From the NCBI GenBank assembly GCA_038210135.1, contig JBBQWZ010000070.1:1-11854 (forward strand): a DNA stretch of 11,854 nucleotides, given 5' to 3'. Under the pieces are notes generated by a model. That model ran no database searches. It was not told where the DNA came from and saw nothing but the letters and a program-made list of their open reading frames with translations. Within the stretch, counting starts at the first letter, position 1. Every line of letters begins with the position of its first letter. Shown here in pieces: positions 1 to 5,320 of this stretch. The DNA is from JBBQWZ01 sp038210135 (GTDB taxonomy: Bacteria > Acidobacteriota > Terriglobia > Bryobacterales > Bryobacteraceae). The position numbers were made by a program, and so were the translations under genes.

Positions 1-140
1 CTTCCGTCGCTGATCTAAAACGCAAGATCCTACGCTACATCCGCCTCTACCAGAAGACAGCCAAACCCTTTCAATGGAAATACTCCGATGTTCGTAAACG
101 CATTCCCGCGTGGTAGCGATATCTCAGGGACAGCCCACTA
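1..140 (+). mobile_element. Right end of an IS630-type insertion sequence (partial)
   Basis: The transposase stop at 116 is followed at about 119-140 by a short noncoding stretch, tatctcagggacagcccact, ending at a TA dinucleotide (139-140). IS630 elements insert at TA and usually end within a few tens of bases of the transposase stop. This stretch is therefore the likely right inverted repeat. The left repeat is outside the window, so the boundary is inferred. Confidence 0.4.
3..116 (+). CDS. IS630-family transposase, C-terminal end (5' truncated by window)
   Basis: The frame is open from the window edge and encodes 38 residues ending in a stop. It reads SVADLKRKILRYIRLYQKTA and then a KPFQWKY segment. 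This closely resembles the extreme C-terminus of IS630/Tc1-mariner-type DDE transposases, where a basic helix (DLKRKI..YI..YN) is followed by a K/P-F-x-W-x-Y motif. The DDE catalytic core would lie outside the window, so I cannot tell whether the element is intact. The family call rests on recognition of this tail only, which is short but characteristic. The gene immediately downstream looks truncated, consistent with this being the right end of an insertion. Confidence 0.72.
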   Translation, partial: SVADLKRKILRYIRLYQKTAKPFQWKYSDVRKRIPAW

Positions 141-344
141 GCGTGGAATCGCGAGCGCGAGTTGCACATGATCAAACGGGCTGAGGATCTATTAAGCGAT
201 CTCGCCGACCGACCTGCCGTCATAATCGTGGGCGCAAAACACGCTCAACCCATTGCCGATGAGCTGAAGAAACTCCAGCTCGACGTGCACCTTCGCTTTC
301 ACCCGGAAGCGCTACGTCATTCGGCTGCCGATTGCCAATCCTGA
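141..344 (+). pseudogene. C-terminal stub of an unrecognised protein, probably truncated by the IS630 insertion
   Basis: The frame is open from just after the putative IS end to a stop at 344. Its first possible start is a TTG at 162, which has no convincing ribosome binding site. The residues run WNRERELHMIKRAEDLL and then a hydrophobic strand AVIIVGAKHAQPIADELKKL. That looks like the terminal helix, strand and helix of an alpha/beta protein, loosely similar to the R..M...VVIVGA.H....L endings of TraB- or ChaN-type proteins. The resemblance is weak and no function is assigned. It most likely represents a gene whose 5' part lies beyond the insertion. It might instead be expressed as a 60-residue peptide from the TTG, which I consider unlikely. 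Its stop lies next to the stop of the convergent oxidoreductase gene. Confidence 0.4.
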
Positions 345-1991
345 CTACGCCACCTGCTTGGCGTATTCCTTCGTGATGTAGTCGCAAGTGCGGACGGTGA
401 TCGCCATCATTGTCAGGGTCGGATTCTGGCAGCCACTCGAAACCCAGACCGCGCCGTCGGTCACAAACACATTCGACGTATCGTGGACCTGGCCGAAGCG
501 ATTCACGACGCTGGTTCGTGCGTCGTTGCCCATGCGAGCGGTTCCGGTTTCGTGAATGCAGAAGCCGGGAATGGAATACTCGCCGGTCAAATGAACGTTC
601 TGCGCGCCGGCGGCTTCGAGCATTTGCGCACCTTGCTCGCGTCCGTCCTGCCAGAGCTTCTTCTCGTTATCGCTCCACTCGCATTGGACCTTCAGAATCG
701 GAATGCCCCACGCGTCCACGCGCTCCGGATCAATCTCAACGAAGTTCTCTTTGCGCGCGAGGCATTCGCCCCAGAGCGAAATATTGATGCCGTAATTGCC
801 GGCGCGAACGGCCTCTTTATAGCTGGCTCCGAAACCCGGCGCGCCCGTCGAGAAGCCGGGCGAACTGCCGCCCTGATAGCCGTAGCCGCGAATGAAGCCG
901 TTGGTCATCTTGTCTTTCACATTGCGGAAACGCGGAATGTAGATTCCGTTAGGCCGGCGCGGCGCACCGGCCCAAGGCTTGGTCTCGACCATCGGCATGG
1001 TGCCCGACGCTCCGCCCTGATAAATGTGATCCATCACGTAGCGGCCGATTGCATCGTTGGTGGTGCCCACGTTTGAGTTCATCAACAGGCGCGTAGATTC
1101 GAGCGTGGAAGCGCAGCAGACCACGATCTTGGCGCGGATCTCGCGCGGCTCGCGGGTAAGCCGATCGACGTACACGACGCCGGTCGCTTTGCCGTCCTTC
1201 TTCATGATCTGCGCGGTCACGGCATCCGTAAGCAGCGTCAGGCGGCCGGTTTTCGCGGCGTCCGCAATCGTGGTCCAGGGACTCGAAAAATAAGAATTGG
1301 TGATGCAACCCTGCTCGCAGGGTCCGCAGTAGTGGCAGGCGGCGCGGCCGTTGAGCGCTTTCGTGAGAATCGCGACGCGGCCAATGGTGACCGTGCGGTT
1401 CATCTTCTTCTTGACCTCATCGCGGAGGACGCCTTCGCCGCAGGTCATATCCATGGGCGGCTGAAATACGCTGTCGGGAAGCTGTGGGAGATTTTCCGCC
1501 TGCCCGCTGATGCCGACGTATCTCTCGACCAGTTCGTAATAGGGCACCAGTTCGTCGTAGGAGATGGGCCAGTCGTCGCCGTAGCCGTCGTGGGAAGCGG
1601 CTTTGAAGTCGAGATCCGACATGCGGTAGCTTTGGCGTCCCCAACTCAGCGAACGCCCACCAAGGGCGCGCTGGCGAATCCAATAGAAGGGTTTCTCCTG
1701 CACGTAGGGATTTTCAAGATCGTTGACGAACCAGTCGTGGTTGCCTTCGCGGCACGCGTAGCAAAGGCTCTGAATAGGGCGCTCGCGCTTCAGCAGCGGA
1801 CTTTGGCCGAGGTACGGATACTGCCAGGGCTGCATGTGCTCAGTGAATTGTTTGGGGCTGGTCTTAGCGCCGGCCTCTAGCAGAGCCACCCGCATCCCGG
1901 CTTCGGTGAGGCGTTTCGCGGCCCAGCCGCCAGTGGCTCCCGAGCCGATTACGATCGCATCGAAGGTGTCGCGCGACGGAGCGATTTGCAT
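345..1991 (-). CDS. GMC family FAD-dependent oxidoreductase with Cys cluster
   Basis: This encodes a 548-residue flavoprotein of the glucose-methanol-choline family, expected to oxidise an alcohol or sugar hydroxyl. Seen in sequence: an N-terminal FAD-binding Rossmann motif, IVIGSGATGGWAAKRL at about 13-28, ending in LLEAG; the family segment DWPISYDELVPYYE at about 140-153; and a C-terminal HETGTARMG at 480-488. The C-terminal active-site region GCQNPTLT carries Asn523. A C-x2-C-x2-C-x3-C cluster lies at 219-229. A comparable Cys-rich segment binds a 3Fe-4S cluster in the catalytic subunit of bacterial FAD-glucose dehydrogenase, so an Fe-S centre is possible here. There is no signal peptide or Tat motif. 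If the protein works in the periplasm it would need a partner subunit, and none is encoded nearby. I chose the ATG at 1991 because the Rossmann strand begins 12 residues later. The upstream GTG at 2075 would add 28 unconserved-looking residues and abut atpZ. The substrate is unknown. Confidence 0.88.
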   Translation of the reverse strand: MQIAPSRDTFDAIVIGSGATGGWAAKRLTEAGMRVALLEAGAKTSPKQFTEHMQPWQYPYLGQSPLLKRERPIQSLCYACREGNHDWFVNDLENPYVQEKPFYWIRQRALGGRSLSWGRQSYRMSDLDFKAASHDGYGDDWPISYDELVPYYELVERYVGISGQAENLPQLPDSVFQPPMDMTCGEGVLRDEVKKKMNRTVTIGRVAILTKALNGRAACHYCGPCEQGCITNSYFSSPWTTIADAAKTGRLTLLTDAVTAQIMKKDGKATGVVYVDRLTREPREIRAKIVVCCASTLESTRLLMNSNVGTTNDAIGRYVMDHIYQGGASGTMPMVETKPWAGAPRRPNGIYIPRFRNVKDKMTNGFIRGYGYQGGSSPGFSTGAPGFGASYKEAVRAGNYGINISLWGECLARKENFVEIDPERVDAWGIPILKVQCEWSDNEKKLWQDGREQGAQMLEAAGAQNVHLTGEYSIPGFCIHETGTARMGNDARTSVVNRFGQVHDTSNVFVTDGAVWVSSGCQNPTLTMMAITVRTCDYITKEYAKQVA

Positions 1992-2075
1992 AACCCACGA
2001 GTGTACCAACGCATTCTGACCGGCGCGGTTGGGATGCGCGACCGGCGCAGGCGTTAAGCTGAAGGCGAGGCGCAC

Positions 2076-2318
2076 ATGCCCGGCGAAGACAAATACAAAG
2101 ACGAGATCGGGACCAAGGAACAGCGCAGCGTCATGATGATGGTGGGCAAGTACTCGAGCCTTGCCTTTCTACTTCCGGCGGCGGTTTTTGTCGGCTATGT
2201 GATCGGCTATTTCCTCGATCAATGGTTGGGGACCAGCTTCTTGAAGGTCACCTTTGTCATTCTCGGCGTGGCGGGCGGAATGATCGAGTTGATCCGGCAA
2301 TTGCAGAAGGAGCGCTAG
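2076..2318 (+). CDS. atpZ: AtpZ/AtpI-type F0F1-ATPase accessory membrane protein
   Basis: This 80-residue protein has two transmembrane helices, at about 25-46 and 54-74. Between them is the short motif GYVIGYFLDQWLGTS, and it ends in a basic tail, IRQLQKER. The pattern (G..iG..lD..lgt, then a second helix and a positive end) matches the small AtpZ family (putative F0F1-ATPase subunit, PF09527). Members of this family sit at the head of F-type ATP synthase operons and are linked to ion or Mg2+ handling and c-ring assembly. It opens the atp cluster here. Its stop is one base before the proposed atpI start and its last codons contain the atpI ribosome binding site, so the two are probably translationally coupled. 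Its own ribosome binding site is weak (ggcgagg, about 5 bases upstream of the ATG). Confidence 0.85.
   Translation: MPGEDKYKDEIGTKEQRSVMMMVGKYSSLAFLLPAAVFVGYVIGYFLDQWLGTSFLKVTFVILGVAGGMIELIRQLQKER
2307..2312 (+). promoter_or_regulatory. Ribosome binding site pointing to a CTG start for atpI
   Basis: AAGGAG lies inside the last codons of atpZ, 7 bases before an in-frame CTG at 2320. The first ATG of the atpI frame (2356) has no comparable site. The spacing, and the amphipathic helix encoded between CTG and ATG, favour initiation at CTG. Confidence 0.55.
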
Positions 2319-2319
2319 T

Positions 2320-2691
2320 CTGACAGCGGCGTTCCTTGAAGCGGCCATCGGCCGGATGCTGCGGGTGACGACAGTGCTCGGCGTCGTGGGATCAATAAGC
2401 GCAACGGTCCGCTGGGGCTGGCGCGCGGGCCTCGGATTCATGGTTGGATCGGCGCTTTCCTACGGCAACTTCCGCCTGTGGATCCGGATGGTTCGGGGCA
2501 TGGGCGAAGCAGGTTCCTCGCCGCGCGGAGCGGTGTTTTTGGGACTTCGTTACCTGCTTGTCGGAGCAGCCGTGTATGTTATCATCAGTGTTTCCGAGGT
2601 TAGTCTTCCGGCGGTACTAGCGGGCTTGCTGATAACAGCGGCCGCTGTGGTCGCCGAGATTGTCTACGAACTGATCTTCCTGCGGTCGTAG
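2320..2691 (+). CDS. atpI: ATP synthase subunit I (AtpI-like assembly protein)
   Basis: This is a membrane protein of about 123 residues with four predicted helices (roughly 13-30, 34-54, 73-93 and 95-118). A conserved-looking second helix begins GWRAGLGFMVGSALSYGNF, the G..G...G...S..NF pattern typical of ATP synthase I (PF03899). AtpI helps assemble the c-ring and is not part of the finished enzyme. The start is placed at CTG 2320: it is 7 bases after a perfect AAGGAG, one base after the atpZ stop, and adds LTAAFLEAAIGR, which resembles the N-terminal helix of other AtpI proteins. A conservative annotator would begin at ATG 2356 (111 residues), which has no clear ribosome binding site. The stop is 20 bases before atpB. 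Subunit identity is well supported, but the start is less certain. Confidence 0.8.
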   Translation: MTAAFLEAAIGRMLRVTTVLGVVGSISATVRWGWRAGLGFMVGSALSYGNFRLWIRMVRGMGEAGSSPRGAVFLGLRYLLVGAAVYVIISVSEVSLPAVLAGLLITAAAVVAEIVYELIFLRS

Positions 2692-2711
2692 CCTCGCGAA
2701 CTACATTTTCT

Positions 2712-3443
2712 ATGCACGAAGAATTATGGCTGACCCGCCTCTTTAACGACCACCTTGCGGGTGTAGCAAACTCCGTTCTTGAGACCGTCGGACAGCATGC
2801 GCACAATCCGGCGCGGCCCTGGGAAAACTGGATCGTCATGGAGATCCTGGTGCTGGCGTTCATCGTCGTGGTTCTGGCGGTGTTGCGGTCCGGGTTTTCC
2901 GTCGATAAGCCGGGACGTCTTCAGCATCTGTTCGAAGTGCTCTACGAATTTCTTCGCGACACCACGGCCGAAGCTGGCATTCATCACGGCAAGAAATTCA
3001 TTCCATACTTCGGCACGCTATTCATTTTCATTTTGATCTCGAACCTGTTGGGAATCATTCCCGGGTTCGAATCGCCGACCATGTTCGCGTATGTGCCGGC
3101 CGGCCTCGCGATCATGACGTTTGGCTATTACAACTACATGGGTCTGCGGGAAAACGGCTTGAAGTATTTGGCGCATTTCCTGGGTCCGATTCTGGTCATG
3201 GCGCCGCTGATGCTGCCGATTGAGCTGGTCAGCCACCTCGCGCGACCGATGTCGCTTACGATTCGTCTGTACGCCAACATGTTCGCGGGCGAGCAGGTGA
3301 CGATGGCGTTTATGCGGCTGGTGCCGCTTGGCATTCCGATGATTTTCATGGCGCTGCACGTTTTCGTGTCGCTGCTGCAGGCTTACATTTTTACGCTGAT
3401 GTCGATGATCTACGTCAGTGGCGCGGTGGAGCACGAGCACTAG
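2712..3443 (+). CDS. atpB: F-type ATP synthase subunit a
   Basis: This 243-residue integral membrane subunit forms the ion half-channels against the c-ring. The signature helix SLTIRLYANMFAGEQ contains the essential Arg185 (Arg210 in Escherichia coli) and Glu194 (Glu219 position). The last helix, LLQAYIFTLMSMIYV, contains Gln223 (Gln252 position). Other recognisable segments are FGTLFIFILISNLLGIIPGF at about 100-119 and PIELVSHLARPMSL at about 169-182. The protein ends in an acidic, histidine-containing tail. The length is normal for the shorter subunit a type. No Shine-Dalgarno sequence is visible before the ATG, so translation may depend on upstream atpI. It is followed by a 121-base spacer and then atpE. 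Confidence 0.97.
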   Translation: MHEELWLTRLFNDHLAGVANSVLETVGQHAHNPARPWENWIVMEILVLAFIVVVLAVLRSGFSVDKPGRLQHLFEVLYEFLRDTTAEAGIHHGKKFIPYFGTLFIFILISNLLGIIPGFESPTMFAYVPAGLAIMTFGYYNYMGLRENGLKYLAHFLGPILVMAPLMLPIELVSHLARPMSLTIRLYANMFAGEQVTMAFMRLVPLGIPMIFMALHVFVSLLQAYIFTLMSMIYVSGAVEHEH

Positions 3444-3550
3444 GCTCCCGCGTTCGAGCCCAAAGTTTTCTTACGGCTTTGTACTGTTTTGCGTGTGAGC
3501 GTCGGCTCCCCCAGGAGATCGAACGAACCACCTCCGCAAGGCAAATTAAT

Positions 3551-3557
3551 TAAGGAG
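3551..3557 (+). promoter_or_regulatory. Strong ribosome binding site of atpE
   Basis: TAAGGAG sits 7 bases before the GTG start at 3565, within an A/T-rich stretch (aaattaattaaggag) unlike the GC-rich surroundings. This is the strongest translation signal in the atp cluster, as expected for the many-copy c subunit, and it fixes the GTG start. Confidence 0.75.
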
Positions 3558-3564
3558 AACCATA

Positions 3565-3870
3565 GTGAAATTGAAACAAATCATGATGCTGCTCGTGGTG
3601 CTGTTCATCGCCGCGTCGCCGATTCTGGCGGCCGATGGTGGTGGCATTTCGGGCACGGTGAAGGACTGGAAAGTTGTCAGCGCCGGTATCGGCATGGCGA
3701 TCGCTTCCGGCCTTTGCGGCTTGGCCCAGGGCAACGCCGTAAAAGGCGCGACCGAGGCCATGGCGCGCAATCCTGGCGCCTCGGCTGGAATCCGCTTCGC
3801 GCTGATTCTTGGCCTGGTCCTGATCGAATCGCTGGCGCTCTACACGCTGGTCATCATTTACAGCTTCTAG
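3565..3870 (+). CDS. atpE: F-type ATP synthase subunit c with N-terminal leader
   Basis: This is a 101-residue proteolipid. Residues 1-22 look like a cleavable signal peptide: basic MKLK, a hydrophobic core, then ASPILA before ADGG. After it comes the usual helical hairpin: helix 1 at about 36-58, the polar loop ARNPGA at 67-72, and helix 2 at about 77-99. Glu88 in helix 2 is the ion-carrying carboxylate. Gln55 (LAQGNA), Glu88, Ser89 and Tyr93 (IESLALY) align with the Na+ ligands Gln32, Glu65, Ser66 and Tyr70 of the Ilyobacter tartaricus c-ring. That suggests Na+ coupling but does not prove it. Leader-bearing c subunits are known in several phyla. Initiation is at GTG, set by the TAAGGAG site. 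No subunit b gene follows. The next gene is unrelated and lies beyond two hairpins. Confidence 0.95.
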   Translation: MKLKQIMMLLVVLFIAASPILAADGGGISGTVKDWKVVSAGIGMAIASGLCGLAQGNAVKGATEAMARNPGASAGIRFALILGLVLIESLALYTLVIIYSF

Positions 3871-3928
3871 TTCTCTGACGTCGTGATTCGGATCGAAACC
3901 AACCCCGCCGTAACCGGCGTGGTTGGAA

Positions 3929-3948
3929 CCCCGGGCGTCAGCCCGGGG
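3929..3948. repeat. GC-rich perfect hairpin after atpE
   Basis: CCCCGGGC-gtca-GCCCGGGG forms an 8-bp perfect stem with a 4-base loop, 58 bases after the atpE stop. No T-run follows, so it is not a standard intrinsic terminator. It may stabilise the 3' end of the atp message or be a dispersed palindromic repeat. Confidence 0.55.
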
Positions 3949-3996
3949 ACATTGATTGCTGGTCAGAGCACTGATTTTTCGGAGTTGTTTTTCGAG

Positions 3997-4030
3997 GGCG
4001 GGCGCATCCGAAAAGGGTGGCCCGCCTTTC
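3997..4030 (+). terminator. Possible intrinsic terminator of the atp transcript
   Basis: GGCGGGC (3997-4003) pairs with GCCCGCC (4020-4026). Inside it, CATCC can pair with GGGTG around a short gaaaa loop, leaving one bulged g. The long stem is followed by TTTC. It lies between atpE and the aldolase-like gene, 25 bases before that gene's start. It could therefore equally be a leader structure of the downstream message. Confidence 0.5.
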
Positions 4031-4054
4031 GTGCGTTTGGAAGGCAGATTCGAA

Positions 4055-4846
4055 ATGAAACTTTCCGGTTTGTTTGTCGCGATGGCGACTCCGTTCGACC
4101 ATGCGGGTGAAATTTACAAAGTAAAGATGGAGCATAACGTCGACAAGTGGAATCAGACGTCGGTGGCGGGCTACGCGGTTTGCGCGGATGCCGGGGAAGG
4201 CGTCCTGCTGTCCGCCGACGAGAAGGCGACCGTGTGGGAGCTGGCGGCCAAGTGGGCTGCGCCGGAGAAAGTGTTAATCGCAGGCGCGAGCGCGGCATCC
4301 GTGCATGAGACGGTCGCGCTGATCGCGCGCGCCGCGGCGTTGGGATATAAAGCAGCGTTGGTTGAGAGTTCGCGCGTTGAAGGTGCGGCTGCCCGCTTGT
4401 ATTTCGCGGCGGTCGCGGATCGCAGCATGCTGCCGGTGATCGCGCAGCCCCTGGTAATAGACGAGGTTCCTCTGCATCCGAACATCGCGGCGGTGCGCAT
4501 TTCCGGCGCGACCGGATTGCGAGCTCCGGTGCTGGGCGCGGACGCTGGAGTTTTGCACGCGGATTTAGAAGCAGGCGCGGCGGGCGCAATTCTGTCGTTT
4601 GCGAATGCGGCTCCGTATGCGTGCATCACGATCTGGGAAGCATTCCGCACACGCGAGAAGGAAGCGGCGGAAGATTGGCAACAGCGGATTCAGCCCGCCG
4701 CGTCGATCGCGCGAAGCATCCCGGCGCTGAAGCATGCGATGGATCTGAACGGCTATTACGGCGGTCCGCCGAGGATGCCGCTGGTGACGCCGAAGCCGGA
4801 TGAACGCGCGGCAATCGACCAGGCTTTCGACGGCATCAAGAGCTAG
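4055..4846 (+). CDS. Degenerate DapA-family (dihydrodipicolinate synthase/aldolase fold) protein
   Basis: This 263-residue protein has recognisable family landmarks: LFVAMATPFD at the start, GYAVCADAGEGVLLSADEK (39-57) in the place of the G.v..GttGE...Ls..E motif, LPVIAQP (126-132), HPNIAAVRISG (141-151), and GYYGGPPRMPL (233-243) near the end. Active DapA/NanA-type enzymes need a Tyr in LPVILYN and a Schiff-base Lys in NI.giKe. Here these positions are Gln131 and Arg148, and the paired Thr residues are replaced by Asp-Ala. The fold seems kept but the aldolase chemistry should not be, so this is either a non-catalytic homologue or an enzyme with different chemistry. It is also about 30 residues shorter than usual. 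The ATG at 4055 has GGAAGG 10 bases upstream, and the longer frame from 3956 would run through the hairpin. Its stop overlaps the convergent CheW gene in a shared CTAG. Confidence 0.78.
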   Translation: MKLSGLFVAMATPFDHAGEIYKVKMEHNVDKWNQTSVAGYAVCADAGEGVLLSADEKATVWELAAKWAAPEKVLIAGASAASVHETVALIARAAALGYKAALVESSRVEGAAARLYFAAVADRSMLPVIAQPLVIDEVPLHPNIAAVRISGATGLRAPVLGADAGVLHADLEAGAAGAILSFANAAPYACITIWEAFRTREKEAAEDWQQRIQPAASIARSIPALKHAMDLNGYYGGPPRMPLVTPKPDERAAIDQAFDGIKS

Positions 4847-5283
4847 TCGTTCTTAACGGACGCGAACGAGAGCAACGAGCGCAAATCCTCCGCCGATAGG
4901 ATTTCGTCGAAGTCGAGCAGGCGTTTCATACGGCCGGAGATCCGGACAGCTCCGTTGCGGAAGTCGTCGTTTCGCAGGCTCAGCAGGTCGCCAGCGTATT
5001 CCGCTGCGATTCCGAGCCAGCGTGGTCCTTCCTTGCTGTGCATTTGCAAGACGATAACCACTGGTTTCCTACCAGACGAACCGAGTGGAACGCCCAGTTT
5101 TTCGCGCAGGTCCACGACCGGCGACTCCCACCCGCTGACCAGTACAGAGCCGATGATCCAAGGCAGGGAACGCTCAGCGGATTTCACATCCGAGCGGGGA
5201 ACCACCGCGCGGACGTCTTCAGCCAGCACCAGAAATTCCACCGCGCCGATGCGGACACAAAGATACCTCGATCGCGGATTCAC
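4843..5283 (-). CDS. Single-domain CheW-like protein
   Basis: This 146-residue protein matches the CheW fold along its length: RYLCVRIGAVEFLVLAEDVR at the N-terminus, a central G.VLVSGWESPVVDLREKLG segment, a VVIVLQ strand, then LGIAAEYAGDLLSL, with LLDFDEIL near the end. CheW proteins bridge chemoreceptors and the CheA kinase. No receptor, kinase or other chemotaxis gene is in the window, so it may serve a distant cluster or a non-chemotactic signalling complex. The GTG start at 5283 is the first possible one after an in-frame stop and has no clear Shine-Dalgarno. It lies 37 bases downstream of the dehydrogenase gene on the same strand and is probably co-transcribed with it. Its last 4 bases overlap the end of the DapA-like gene. 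Confidence 0.82.
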   Translation of the reverse strand: MNPRSRYLCVRIGAVEFLVLAEDVRAVVPRSDVKSAERSLPWIIGSVLVSGWESPVVDLREKLGVPLGSSGRKPVVIVLQMHSKEGPRWLGIAAEYAGDLLSLRNDDFRNGAVRISGRMKRLLDFDEILSAEDLRSLLSFASVKND

Positions 5284-5320
5284 GCAAGGGTCTTATCGAC
5301 CGGCCTGCGCGTAGTAAGAA

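Noticed and set aside
1992..2075. Upstream GTG start that would extend the GMC oxidoreductase by 28 residues.
   Set aside because: The extra residues precede the Rossmann strand, have no family match, and would use up the whole divergent promoter space up to the atpZ ATG.
3062..3072. GGTTCGAATC, like a tRNA T-loop.
   Set aside because: It lies inside the atpB coding sequence with no acceptor, D or anticodon stems around it. Similar TTCGA strings elsewhere are also isolated.
3489..3878. Plus-strand frame of 129 codons overlapping atpE.
   Set aside because: It overlaps the c subunit gene in another frame and is Arg/Gly/His rich. The leader and ribosome binding site of atpE explain the region.
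3956..4054. In-frame N-terminal extension of the DapA-like gene.
   Set aside because: It would translate through the GC hairpin and lacks a ribosome binding site. The ATG at 4055 has GGAAGG and begins with the family's usual strand.
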